A stretch of DNA of 64,000 bases. Origin: Fusobacterium perfoetens ATCC 29250 (GTDB lineage: Bacteria > Fusobacteriota > Fusobacteriia > Fusobacteriales > Fusobacteriaceae). The notes beneath the pieces are model-generated. The model was not told the origin of the DNA, did not search any database, and saw only the letters and a list, made by a program, of their open reading frames with translations. The stretch spans positions 27,977 through 91,976 of the forward strand of contig NZ_JHXW01000010.1 of NCBI RefSeq assembly GCF_000622245.1. The letters run 5' to 3'. Both the position numbers and the translations under genes were made by a program. The stretch's first letter is position 1; the number at the start of each line of letters is the position of its first letter. Below are positions 27,234-35,210 of the stretch, piece by piece.

Positions 27234-27962
27234 ATGAAACCTTTAATTGGAATAACTACTTTTGATGAAATGAAAGATGGGATAAAAGGTATGTACTCTA
27301 TAGTACATAAAAGATATGCTGATTCTGTTATTCTTGCTGGAGGTATTCCAGTACTAATTCCTTTAAATGAAAATATAGATGGAATTAAAGAATTAGTTAA
27401 CAGATTAGATGGAATTATTTTAACTGGTGGTAATGAATATATTCAGCCACATCTATATGGAAGAAACTCTACAAGAGAAATCACAGAAATTAATCCTATA
27501 AGGGATTTAGTTGAACTAGAAGTTTTAAAAGAGGCTTATGAACAAAATAAAACTGTATTAGGTATTTGTAGAGGAATGCAACTTATAAATACTTTCTTTA
27601 AAGGAGACCTTTATCTAAATGTCTACAATGAAGTTGAAAATGTAGAATGTCATATGGCAAATAGTACTCAAAAATATTATCTTTATCATGATGTTAATTT
27701 AGTTAAAAATAGTTATTTAGAAAAAATATTAAATAAAGATAAAATAGGAGTTAATACTTTCCATACACAAGCTGTTAGAAATTTAGGAAAAGATTTAAAA
27801 ATTTCTGCCATTTCTAATGATAAAATAATAGAGGCTATTGAACATAAAAATAATAATATTTTTGCTGTTCAATGGCATCCTGAAGCTTTAACTGAAAAAT
27901 ACAATGACCATTTAGAAATATTTAAATTCTTTGTAAAGAGATGTGGTGCCAATGAAAATTAA
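27234..27962 (+). CDS. Class I amidotransferase-like peptidase (C26, PuuD-like)
   Basis: A 242-aa cytoplasmic hydrolase of the gamma-glutamyl-gamma-aminobutyrate hydrolase family. It shows 'GIILTGGNEYIQPHLYG', the nucleophile elbow 'VLGICRGMQLIN' (Cys) and the catalytic 'VQWHPEAL' (His-x-Glu). Family members cut gamma-glutamyl bonds. First gene of a three-gene operon with an M20 amidohydrolase and an MFS transporter, behind a sigma-54 promoter. AAGGAGG precedes the ATG. The substrate is probably a gamma-glutamyl or acyl amino acid imported by the transporter (inference). Confidence 0.9.
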   Translation: MKPLIGITTFDEMKDGIKGMYSIVHKRYADSVILAGGIPVLIPLNENIDGIKELVNRLDGIILTGGNEYIQPHLYGRNSTREITEINPIRDLVELEVLKEAYEQNKTVLGICRGMQLINTFFKGDLYLNVYNEVENVECHMANSTQKYYLYHDVNLVKNSYLEKILNKDKIGVNTFHTQAVRNLGKDLKISAISNDKIIEAIEHKNNNIFAVQWHPEALTEKYNDHLEIFKFFVKRCGANEN

Positions 27963-29151
27963 TGATTTAGAAATTAGAGATGGTTTAAAAGAAGAAATTA
28001 TAAATTTTAGAAGATATTTACATCAAAATCCTGAATTAAGTAATTTTGAATTCAATACTACTAAAGTATTAAAAGAAGAATTAGAAAAACTTGGTTTAGA
28101 AATTGTTGAAAGAAAGAATAAAACAGGAATTGTTGGAATATTTAAAAATCCTAATAATTCTGAAAATTGTAAAACTATCTTAATAAGAGCTGATATAGAT
28201 GCTCTTCCAATGGAGGAATTGACAAATTGTCCTTATAAATCTCAAACTAAAAATGTTATGCACTCTTGTGGACATGATGGACATACAGCAGCTTTATTAG
28301 GAGCAATCAAAATTATTTTAGACAATAAAGATAAGATAAATGGAAATATAAAATTTTTATTCCAACATTCAGAAGAATTAGGTAGTGGAGCAAAAGAATG
28401 GGTTGATGAAGGAGTTCTTTCAAATCCAAATGTTGACGCTGTTTTAGGATACCATGTTATGCCTATTCCAGAAGGAAAAATAGGAATAAAAGAAAATGAA
28501 ATGTGTGCTGCTTCCACTGTATTTGAAATATTAATTAAAGGAGTAGGAGGACATGGAGCTTATCCTCATAAAAATATCAATCCCATTTTTATAGGAACTG
28601 ATATAATTCAAAAAGTCCCTGGAATGATAATTAATAAATTTGATGCTTTAGACTCATTAGTTATTAACTTCTGTACTTTTAATGGAGGAACAAAAGATAA
28701 TATAGTTCCTGAAAGTGTAAGACTTTCTGGTACAATAAGAAGTTTAAAAAATTCTGTTGGAAAAAAAGCTGTAGAGATGTTAGAGAAACTTTCTAAAAAT
28801 ATAGCTGAAATCTATGATGGAGAAGCTACTGTAAATATACTAGCCAATATTCCAGCTGTTGAAAATGATAGTAGTTTAAATAAAATTATAGAAATTTCAG
28901 CAAAAAATATTTTAGGGGAAAATTCTGTAATTTTTCTCCAAAATGCTTCTATGGGCTCAGAAGATTTTGGACATTTAAAACAAAAAAATATAGAAGGAGC
29001 TTATTTCTATATTGGTTATTACAATGAAGATAAAAAATATACAATAAGTAACCATAATCCACAATTTGATTTTGATGATAGTATTTTATTTCCACTATCA
29101 TTAGTTACTGTAGAAACTGTTATAAATTATTTTAATAGAGGTGATAAATAA
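27952..29151 (+). CDS. M20-family metal-dependent amidohydrolase
   Basis: A 399-aa enzyme of the aminoacylase / hippurate hydrolase / indole-acetyl-amino-acid hydrolase group. Motifs: 'ADIDALPMEE', the metal-binding 'HSCGHDGHTAALLG', 'QHSEELGSGAKEW' with the catalytic Glu pair, 'GYHVMPIPEGKIG', and the C-terminal 'MGSEDFGHL'. Members split N-acyl or peptide-like amino acid conjugates. ATG at 27952 overlaps the previous gene by 11 bases; an upstream in-frame GTG at 27943 is less likely. The stop overlaps the ATG of the transporter by one base, showing tight coupling. Confidence 0.92.
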   Translation: MKINDLEIRDGLKEEIINFRRYLHQNPELSNFEFNTTKVLKEELEKLGLEIVERKNKTGIVGIFKNPNNSENCKTILIRADIDALPMEELTNCPYKSQTKNVMHSCGHDGHTAALLGAIKIILDNKDKINGNIKFLFQHSEELGSGAKEWVDEGVLSNPNVDAVLGYHVMPIPEGKIGIKENEMCAASTVFEILIKGVGGHGAYPHKNINPIFIGTDIIQKVPGMIINKFDALDSLVINFCTFNGGTKDNIVPESVRLSGTIRSLKNSVGKKAVEMLEKLSKNIAEIYDGEATVNILANIPAVENDSSLNKIIEISAKNILGENSVIFLQNASMGSEDFGHLKQKNIEGAYFYIGYYNEDKKYTISNHNPQFDFDDSILFPLSLVTVETVINYFNRGDK

Positions 29152-30374
29152 TGAGTAAAAAACTTTCTAAAAACTGGATAACATTACTTATTCTAGCATT
29201 AGCTGGTGGTTTAGTATTTAAAATTCCTTATTTAAAATACTCTTATTATGATGCTTTAATTGAAGCATTACAAATAGATGATATTCAATTAGGTGTCTTA
29301 ACAAGTTCTTTTGGTATAGCCTCAATGGTTTGTTATTTTCCTGGAGGTTGGGTAGCAGATAAATTCAAAGCTAAAAATCTACTTTGTTTTTCTTTTATAG
29401 CACAAGGTCTCTTAGGTTTAATTTATTCTACTTTTCCTAATTATAATATAGTTTTATTAATACATATAGCTTATGGAGCTGTTGTTTGTTTAACTTATTG
29501 GTCTGTTGCTATAAAAGCTGTTCGTTTACTAGCTACTGGTGAAGATATTGGAAAAATGTTTGGCTTCTGGGAAGGTGGAAAACAAATTTCTGGTCTAATT
29601 ATTTCTTATACAGCTTTGGCTATTTTTGCTAGATTTGATGTTGAAAGAATTGGTATGACTTGGATTTTAATAATTTATTCTTCAATATTAATTTCTATAG
29701 GAATTTTATTACTATTCCTATTAAAAAATGTTGAAAGTACAGAAAAATCTGCTATTTCTTTAAAAGATATGTTTACTATTTCTAAAGAACCTAAAGCTTG
29801 GATTTTTGGTTTAATGGTTTTCACAGCTTATCACTTCCATATTGGAATGAACTTAATAACTCCATATTTAACAAGATTATTTAATGTAAGTTCTACTAAA
29901 GCTTCTGGAATATCTATGTTTATGCTTTATGTAGTTGGATTCTTTGGAGCTGCTGTAGCTGGTACACTAGTTGATAAATTTAAATCAACTTTAAAAGTTG
30001 TTACTTATATGCTTGTTCTTGCTGTATTATCTCTTGTTTTATATTTGATAGTTCCAGTTAATATAAACTTTACTTTCATAATCATAACTTTATGGGGACT
30101 AGCTCAATTCTCAAACTTTGCCATCAGAGGAGTTTATTTCTCTTCATTAGGTGAAATTGGAGTTCCTAAAGAAAGAACTGGATTATTTATTGGATTTGCT
30201 TCTTTCATTGGATTTATCCCTGATACATATTTCCATATGTTAACAGGTTTCTTCTTAGGAAAATATCCTGGACAATTTGGATTTAAATTATGTTTCATCT
30301 ATATGTTAGTAATGACTGTTTTATGTCTATTAGTAGTTTCTTACTTAAAAAATAAATATAAAATTGAAAACTAA
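29151..30374 (+). CDS. MFS transporter
   Basis: A 407-aa inner-membrane carrier with about 12 hydrophobic segments and the loop 2-3 motif 'GGWVADKFKAK' of the major facilitator superfamily. Last gene of the sigma-54-driven operon; it very likely brings in the amino acid conjugate that the two hydrolases break down. The substrate cannot be named from sequence. An imperfect hairpin at about 30381-30425 may end the operon. Confidence 0.9.
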   Translation: MSKKLSKNWITLLILALAGGLVFKIPYLKYSYYDALIEALQIDDIQLGVLTSSFGIASMVCYFPGGWVADKFKAKNLLCFSFIAQGLLGLIYSTFPNYNIVLLIHIAYGAVVCLTYWSVAIKAVRLLATGEDIGKMFGFWEGGKQISGLIISYTALAIFARFDVERIGMTWILIIYSSILISIGILLLFLLKNVESTEKSAISLKDMFTISKEPKAWIFGLMVFTAYHFHIGMNLITPYLTRLFNVSSTKASGISMFMLYVVGFFGAAVAGTLVDKFKSTLKVVTYMLVLAVLSLVLYLIVPVNINFTFIIITLWGLAQFSNFAIRGVYFSSLGEIGVPKERTGLFIGFASFIGFIPDTYFHMLTGFFLGKYPGQFGFKLCFIYMLVMTVLCLLVVSYLKNKYKIEN

Positions 30375-30481
30375 TTTTTAAAAAGGAGAGTTATATTTTA
30401 CACCAAAATCTTATACTCCCCTTTATAAACTTCTTTTTTATTAATTAATTTGGAAAATATTTACATACTTTTGAGGGAAAA

Positions 30482-31234
30482 ATGGATAAAGAATTTGAAT
30501 ATAGAGTCCTTAATTTAGCAGGAGATATAGGTGAAAATCTTTTAAAAAATGGTTCTGAGGTATATAGAGTAGAAAATAGTGTTTGTACTATTGCCAATTA
30601 TTTTGGTTTTTTTCCTCAATGTTTTGCTACTTTAACTTGTATAATTATAACTTTTGAAAATTCTCAAGGAGAGATTATCTCTTTAGTAAGAAGAGTAAAA
30701 AATAGAGGTACTAATTTAGATAAAATTTATAAAATCTCCTCTTTGATTAAGAATATTAAAAATTATAATATCGAAAGTTTTGAAACAACTTTAAAAAACA
30801 TAATAGAAGAAAAGCCAAATAATTTTATTATTAATACACTAGGCTTTTGTTTAGGAAGTAGTTTTTTTTCTATACTTTTTTTGGGTAAAATTGAAGATTT
30901 TATAGCTTCTTTAATTTCAGGATTTATAGTGGCTATTTTTTCAAAATTATCTGATAAATTAATATTAGGTTCCTTTTTTACTAATTTATTGTGTGGATTT
31001 ATAGCTACAACATCAGCTTGTTTTTTTCAATATATAGGTTTTATTTCTGAAACTTCTATCACTATTATCTCTACTCTTATGATACTAGTTCCTGGAGTAG
31101 CTTTTATTAATTCTATGAGAGATATTTTTTCTGGAGACTTAGTAACTGGAATTTCTAGACTTTTAGAAGTAGTTATGATAGGAACATCTATTGCTATTGG
31201 GTCTGGAATTGCCTTAAAACTTTTTTTACATTAG
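30482..31234 (+). CDS. ThrE-type threonine/serine exporter, large subunit
   Basis: A 250-aa protein of the DUF1212/ThrE family. It has a soluble N-terminal part (EFEYRVLNLAGDIGENLLKNGSEVYRVENSVCTIANYFG) and five or so membrane segments with 'LVPGVAFINSMRDIFSGDLVTGISRLLEV'. It works with the small membrane subunit encoded 8 bases downstream. Likely role: export of threonine, serine or related metabolites. Confidence 0.9.
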   Translation: MDKEFEYRVLNLAGDIGENLLKNGSEVYRVENSVCTIANYFGFFPQCFATLTCIIITFENSQGEIISLVRRVKNRGTNLDKIYKISSLIKNIKNYNIESFETTLKNIIEEKPNNFIINTLGFCLGSSFFSILFLGKIEDFIASLISGFIVAIFSKLSDKLILGSFFTNLLCGFIATTSACFFQYIGFISETSITIISTLMILVPGVAFINSMRDIFSGDLVTGISRLLEVVMIGTSIAIGSGIALKLFLH

Positions 31235-31242
31235 GAGAAAAA

Positions 31243-31695
31243 ATGGATGTATATTTTAATAATTGTTTTATCCAAGTAATTGCTGCTATTATAACAACTA
31301 TTGGTTTTGGAATAATATTTAATATAAAAGGAAAAAATCTTTTTCATACTGGAATAGCAGGTGGAATAAGTTGGGCTATCTTTCTTTTGGGAAAATATTT
31401 TTATTTATCTGATGGTCCAACTTATTTTTTAGCAACTCTTTGCTTATCCATATACTCAGAAATAATGGCTAGAAAATTAAAAACACCTGTAACAACTTTA
31501 CTTATAGCTGCTCTTATTCCTTTAGCTCCTGGAGGAGGAATTTATTATATGATGTATAATATAATTGAAAAAAATTATCTCATAGCTTTTGAAAAGGGCA
31601 TGAGTACTTTTATTATTGCTGGAGCTATGTCTATTGGAATTTTTACTGCTACTAATATTATGAGGATAGTAAAAACTTATTCTAAAATACTATAA
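31243..31695 (+). CDS. ThrE-type exporter, small subunit
   Basis: A 150-aa membrane protein of the ThrE_2 (DUF3815) family with four to five hydrophobic segments and 'ALIPLAPGGGIYYMMYN'. In many bacteria the exporter is split into these two neighbouring genes. AGGAG precedes the ATG, and a terminator follows. Confidence 0.9.
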   Translation: MDVYFNNCFIQVIAAIITTIGFGIIFNIKGKNLFHTGIAGGISWAIFLLGKYFYLSDGPTYFLATLCLSIYSEIMARKLKTPVTTLLIAALIPLAPGGGIYYMMYNIIEKNYLIAFEKGMSTFIIAGAMSIGIFTATNIMRIVKTYSKIL

Positions 31696-31704
31696 AAATA
31701 AAAG

Positions 31705-31744
31705 AAAAATAGACCTAAGTATTTTATACTTAAGTCTATTTTTT
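31705..31744. terminator. Terminator between the exporter pair and the mgtC-like gene
   Basis: AAAAATAGACCTAAGT pairs (one mismatch) with ACTTAAGTCTATTTTT. A/T runs on both sides make it usable by the converging genes in both directions. Confidence 0.8.
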
Positions 31745-31780
31745 GTATATACAAACATTCCTTGGGAGAATATGTATTAG

Positions 31781-32494
31781 CTATTTTATATTTACACTAT
31801 TGATGTAACTTTTATGAGAGATATTTGACATTAACTCAAATGTATCAAATTGCTTTGGTACGATTAAAGAACAAGTGAACATTTTTTCTTCTTCTATTTT
31901 CTTTATATTTTTTATTTTTATATTCATCTCTCTCAAAGTATTATAAATCTCTGCCACATTTGAATTTATACATTCATTTTCATTAAAGATTACTTCTAAA
32001 TCAACAGTATATCTTTTATTAATAAGAGATGTTTCGATTTGCTTTAATGTTACTAAAACAACTATAATAGCTATCCCTGCTGGTAAAGCTAGGGAATAAA
32101 ATCCCCAACCAATTCCAAGACCTAAACATCCTGTTGCCCAAATTGAAGCTGCTGTAGTAAGTCCTCCTATTGTTCCTTTTTCTCTCATTATAGTTCCTGC
32201 ACCTAAAAAACCTATTCCACTAACTACTTGAGCACCTATTCGTCCTAAATCTGTCTTCATTACTTGAGAAACTTCTGGATAAATCAAAGCAAAATTTATA
32301 ATATTAACTCTTAATTGGTCTTGAACCATAGAAACAATACAAGCTCCTAAACACACAAGGATATGTGTTCTAAATCCTGCTGGTCTATTATGAACACCTC
32401 TTTCATAACCAATCATTCCACCAATTATGATAGCTACTAGTATTCTAATAATTATTTCTTTATTTAATAATACTAAATTAAATGAATCATTCAT
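31781..32494 (-). CDS. MgtC/SapB-family membrane protein
   Basis: A 237-aa protein with four to five N-terminal membrane helices carrying the family motifs 'IGYERGVHNRPAGFRTHILVCLGA' and 'RIGAQVVSGIGFLGAGTIM', and a soluble C-terminal ACT-like domain (residues about 150-237). Relatives are induced by low magnesium and affect F-type ATPase or envelope stress. AGGAGG precedes the ATG. The leader on the minus strand (32495-32600) contains a small AAAAAGT/ACTTTTT hairpin and a G-rich segment before a T8 run, but I could not fit it to the M-box magnesium riboswitch. Confidence 0.9.
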   Translation of the reverse strand: MNDSFNLVLLNKEIIIRILVAIIIGGMIGYERGVHNRPAGFRTHILVCLGACIVSMVQDQLRVNIINFALIYPEVSQVMKTDLGRIGAQVVSGIGFLGAGTIMREKGTIGGLTTAASIWATGCLGLGIGWGFYSLALPAGIAIIVVLVTLKQIETSLINKRYTVDLEVIFNENECINSNVAEIYNTLREMNIKIKNIKKIEEEKMFTCSLIVPKQFDTFELMSNISHKSYINSVNIK

Positions 32495-32753
32495 CTTAGA
32501 CCTCCTTTAAAAAAAATAGACTCCCCCATTAAAATATGAAAAAGTCCTCTCTATCTCCACTTTTTATTAACTTGTTGAGTTTTATTATAGCACTAAATAC
32601 TAAAATAGTCAAACACTTTTTTAAAAAATAACAAAAAAAATGAATATTCTATTTATTTTAATTAAATTCTTTAATTAATTAACACAAATATTTTATTTAA
32701 TTTAAAATATTTCCTTACAAAATAATAAAATATTTAACATAATATAAAAAAAC

Positions 32754-32782
32754 TTGACAAAAAATAGAAATAGATATATACT
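32754..32782 (+). promoter_or_regulatory. Strong promoter of the phosphodiesterase-symporter operon
   Basis: TTGACA, 17 bp, TATACT. The start point near 32789 gives a leader of about 220 nt before the first ATG, containing a terminator-like hairpin. The rest of the 513-bp gap (32495-33007) is AT-rich. Confidence 0.8.
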
Positions 32783-32800
32783 ATTATCATTAAATTTAAT

Positions 32801-32863
32801 AAGCTTTAGTGATTAGAGAGAAAGCTAAAAAATTTGAAACTTTTTAGTGTTTCTCTTTTTTTT
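32801..32863 (+). promoter_or_regulatory. Attenuator-like leader (antiterminator / terminator)
   Basis: A terminator hairpin (GAGAAA.CTAAAAA at 32818-32831 with TTTTTAG..TTTCTC at 32841-32855) is followed by eight T. Its left arm also pairs with the upstream AGCTTT (32802-32807 with AAAGCT 32821-32826), a mutually exclusive structure. If terminated, the product would be an RNA of about 75 nt. It could be transcription attenuation or a small RNA; no riboswitch class was recognised. Confidence 0.55.
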
Positions 32864-33007
32864 GTTACTAAGTTTTAACATTAATAAATATTATAATATA
32901 TATTAATGTTAAAAATATGTTAATTACTTTAAATAATTGTAAACAAATTTGAAAAAAATATTTTTTCATGTTATTCTAAAAAAAGAAAATATTTATAAGG
33001 GGGAAAA

Positions 33008-33736
33008 ATGACAAAAAACTTTGCTCACAGAGGATTTAGTGGATGTTATCCTGAAAATACTATGCTTGCTTTTGAAAAAGCTGTAGAAGTAGGGGCTGAT
33101 GGAATTGAATTAGATGTTCAACTTACTAAAGATGGAGAAGTAGTAATTATTCATGATGAAACTATTGACCGTACTACTGATGGAAAAGGAACTGTAGTTT
33201 CTTTTACTTATGAGGAATTACAAAAATTTGATGCTTCTTTTAAATTTAGAGGTCAAATGGGATTTAATAAAATACCAACTTTAAGAGAATATTTTGAACT
33301 TGTAAAAGATACTAATATTATTACAAATATTGAATTAAAAACAGGAATTAACGAATATTTTGGAATCGAAGAAAAAGTTTGGGAATTAATTAAAGAATAT
33401 AAATTAGAAGAAAAAGTTATAATCTCTAGTTTCAATCATTATTCTATATTAAGAATGAAAAAAATAGCTCCTTCATTAAAATGTGGATTATTAAGTGAAA
33501 CATGGATTGTTGATGCTGGTAAATATACTGAAAATTTAGGTATTGAATGTTATCATCCTCATTTTGCTAATATGACTAAAGATATAGTAAAAGAAATTAA
33601 ATCTCATGGAATTGAAATAAATACTTGGACTGTTAATAAAGAAGAGGATATGAGAGATTTAATTGAAAAAGGTATTGATATTATTATAGGAAATTATCCT
33701 GATTTAGCAAAAAAAATCATAAACGAATATAAATAA
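33008..33736 (+). CDS. Glycerophosphodiester phosphodiesterase (cytoplasmic)
   Basis: Hydrolyses glycerophosphodiesters to glycerol-3-phosphate and an alcohol. The 242-aa GDPD fold has 'FAHRGFSGCYPENTMLAFEKA', 'GADGIELDVQLTKDGEVVIIHDETIDRTTDG' (metal ligands and catalytic His) and the C-terminal 'INTWTVNKEEDM...GIDIIIGNYPD'. There is no signal peptide, as in UgpQ. AAGGGGG precedes the ATG. It is cotranscribed with a sodium/amino-acid symporter 20 bases downstream, an unusual partner. Confidence 0.93.
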   Translation: MTKNFAHRGFSGCYPENTMLAFEKAVEVGADGIELDVQLTKDGEVVIIHDETIDRTTDGKGTVVSFTYEELQKFDASFKFRGQMGFNKIPTLREYFELVKDTNIITNIELKTGINEYFGIEEKVWELIKEYKLEEKVIISSFNHYSILRMKKIAPSLKCGLLSETWIVDAGKYTENLGIECYHPHFANMTKDIVKEIKSHGIEINTWTVNKEEDMRDLIEKGIDIIIGNYPDLAKKIINEYK

Positions 33737-33756
33737 AACTAAGGGGGATTTATTTT

Positions 33757-35121
33757 ATGGAACAATTAGAACAAATTTTACTTATTGCTAATAAGTGGTT
33801 ATGGGGAAGATGGCTTGTATTTGTACTTTTAGGACTTGCTATGTTATATACTTTTACTAATAATTTTATTCAAATCAGATATTTTAAATTTATTATTAAA
33901 AAGACTTTGATTGACTCTTTCAAAGCTAGAAATGAAGAAAAAGGAAATGGTTCTATCTCTTCTTTTAAAGCTATGATGGTTACTTTAGCTGGTAATGTTG
34001 GTGGAGGAAACGTAGTTGGTATAGCTACAGCTATAGCTACTGGAGGAATGGGAGCTGTATTTTGGATGTGGTTTGCTGCTTTCTTTGGAATGGCTTTAAA
34101 ATATGGAGAGATTGTTCTTTCTCAAATGTATCGTGGAAAAGACTCTGAAGGAAATCTTTTAAGTGGACCTATGTATTATATTAGAGATGGTTTAAAAGCT
34201 CCATGGTTAGGAGTAGTAATTGCTGTTTTAATGTGTACTAAAATGATGGGAGCTAACCTTGTTCAATCTAATACAATTTCTGGTATCTTAAAAGCTAATT
34301 ATAATATACCTACTGTAGTTACAGGAGCTTGTTTAATTTGTTTATTAATGGCTATCACTCTTGGAGGATTAAAAAGAGTAGCTAATATTGCTACATCTTT
34401 AGTTCCTACTATGTCAATTTTCTATATAGTTGTTGGTTTATTAGTAATAATATTAAATATCCAAGCTGTTCCTTCTGTATTTGCTAAAATATTCTCTGAA
34501 GCTTTCTCTTTTGAAGCTGTAGCTGGTGGAACAGGTGGTTATGTAATGACTAGAGCTTTACAATATGGAATTACTCGTGGAATGTATTCTAACGAAGCTG
34601 GAGAAGGTACAGCTCCTTTTGCCCATGGTTCAGCTATTGTTGAACACCCTTGTGAAGAAGGAATTGCTGGAGTTACAGAAGTTTTTGTTGATACTATCAT
34701 TATTTGTACAATAACAGCTTTAGTTGTTGGTGTTACTGATATGTATCAAAGTGGTGTTAGTGCTACTGTTATGGCTATTGAGTCTTTTGGAACTATCTGG
34801 ATGCCACTAAAACATATAGCTACTTTTGCTCTATTAATTTTCTGTTTCACAACTTTAATGGGACAATGGTTTAATGCTGCTAAAAGTTTCACTTACGCTT
34901 TTGGACCTCATATCACAGCTAAAGTTAAATATATATTCCCATTCTTATGTATAGTTGGAGCTACTACTAAAATAGATTTAGTATGGACAATTCAAGATTT
35001 AGCTATGGGACTTGTTATTATCCCTAACTTAATAGCTTTAATTATACTATTCCCTCAAGTTAGAGAAAAAACTAAAGAATATTTCTCTGACCCTAAATTC
35101 TATCCAGGAGCAAAAAAATAA
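33757..35121 (+). CDS. Sodium/alanine-glycine symporter (AGCS family)
   Basis: A 454-aa inner-membrane symporter with about 10-11 helices. Family signatures: 'GNVGGGNVVGIATAIATGGMGAVFWMWFAAFFGMALKYGEI' region, 'GPMYYIRDGL' and 'YSNEAGEGTAPFAH'. It imports alanine, glycine or serine with sodium. GGGGG precedes the ATG. It is in an operon with the phosphodiesterase behind the attenuator-like leader, so amino acid or phosphate status may control both. Confidence 0.95.
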   Translation: MEQLEQILLIANKWLWGRWLVFVLLGLAMLYTFTNNFIQIRYFKFIIKKTLIDSFKARNEEKGNGSISSFKAMMVTLAGNVGGGNVVGIATAIATGGMGAVFWMWFAAFFGMALKYGEIVLSQMYRGKDSEGNLLSGPMYYIRDGLKAPWLGVVIAVLMCTKMMGANLVQSNTISGILKANYNIPTVVTGACLICLLMAITLGGLKRVANIATSLVPTMSIFYIVVGLLVIILNIQAVPSVFAKIFSEAFSFEAVAGGTGGYVMTRALQYGITRGMYSNEAGEGTAPFAHGSAIVEHPCEEGIAGVTEVFVDTIIICTITALVVGVTDMYQSGVSATVMAIESFGTIWMPLKHIATFALLIFCFTTLMGQWFNAAKSFTYAFGPHITAKVKYIFPFLCIVGATTKIDLVWTIQDLAMGLVIIPNLIALIILFPQVREKTKEYFSDPKFYPGAKK

Positions 35122-35146
35122 GATAGAAAATAATTATTATAAAAAA

Positions 35147-35175
35147 GGTGGTGTAATTATACACCACCATTTTTT
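35147..35175. terminator. Bidirectional terminator, repeated type A copy 1
   Basis: Palindrome containing GTGGTGTAATTATACACCAC flanked by A6 and T6. It lies between the converging symporter and sialidase genes. Near-identical hairpins recur at 37727 and 39236. Confidence 0.9.
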
Positions 35176-35210
35176 ATTTCCTCCCACAAAAATTCCTAGT
35201 AATCATTTTA

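Noticed and set aside
32495..32620. Possible M-box magnesium riboswitch before the mgtC-like gene
   Set aside because: Only short hairpins and a G-run are present; the conserved multi-stem M-box core could not be found in the available leader.
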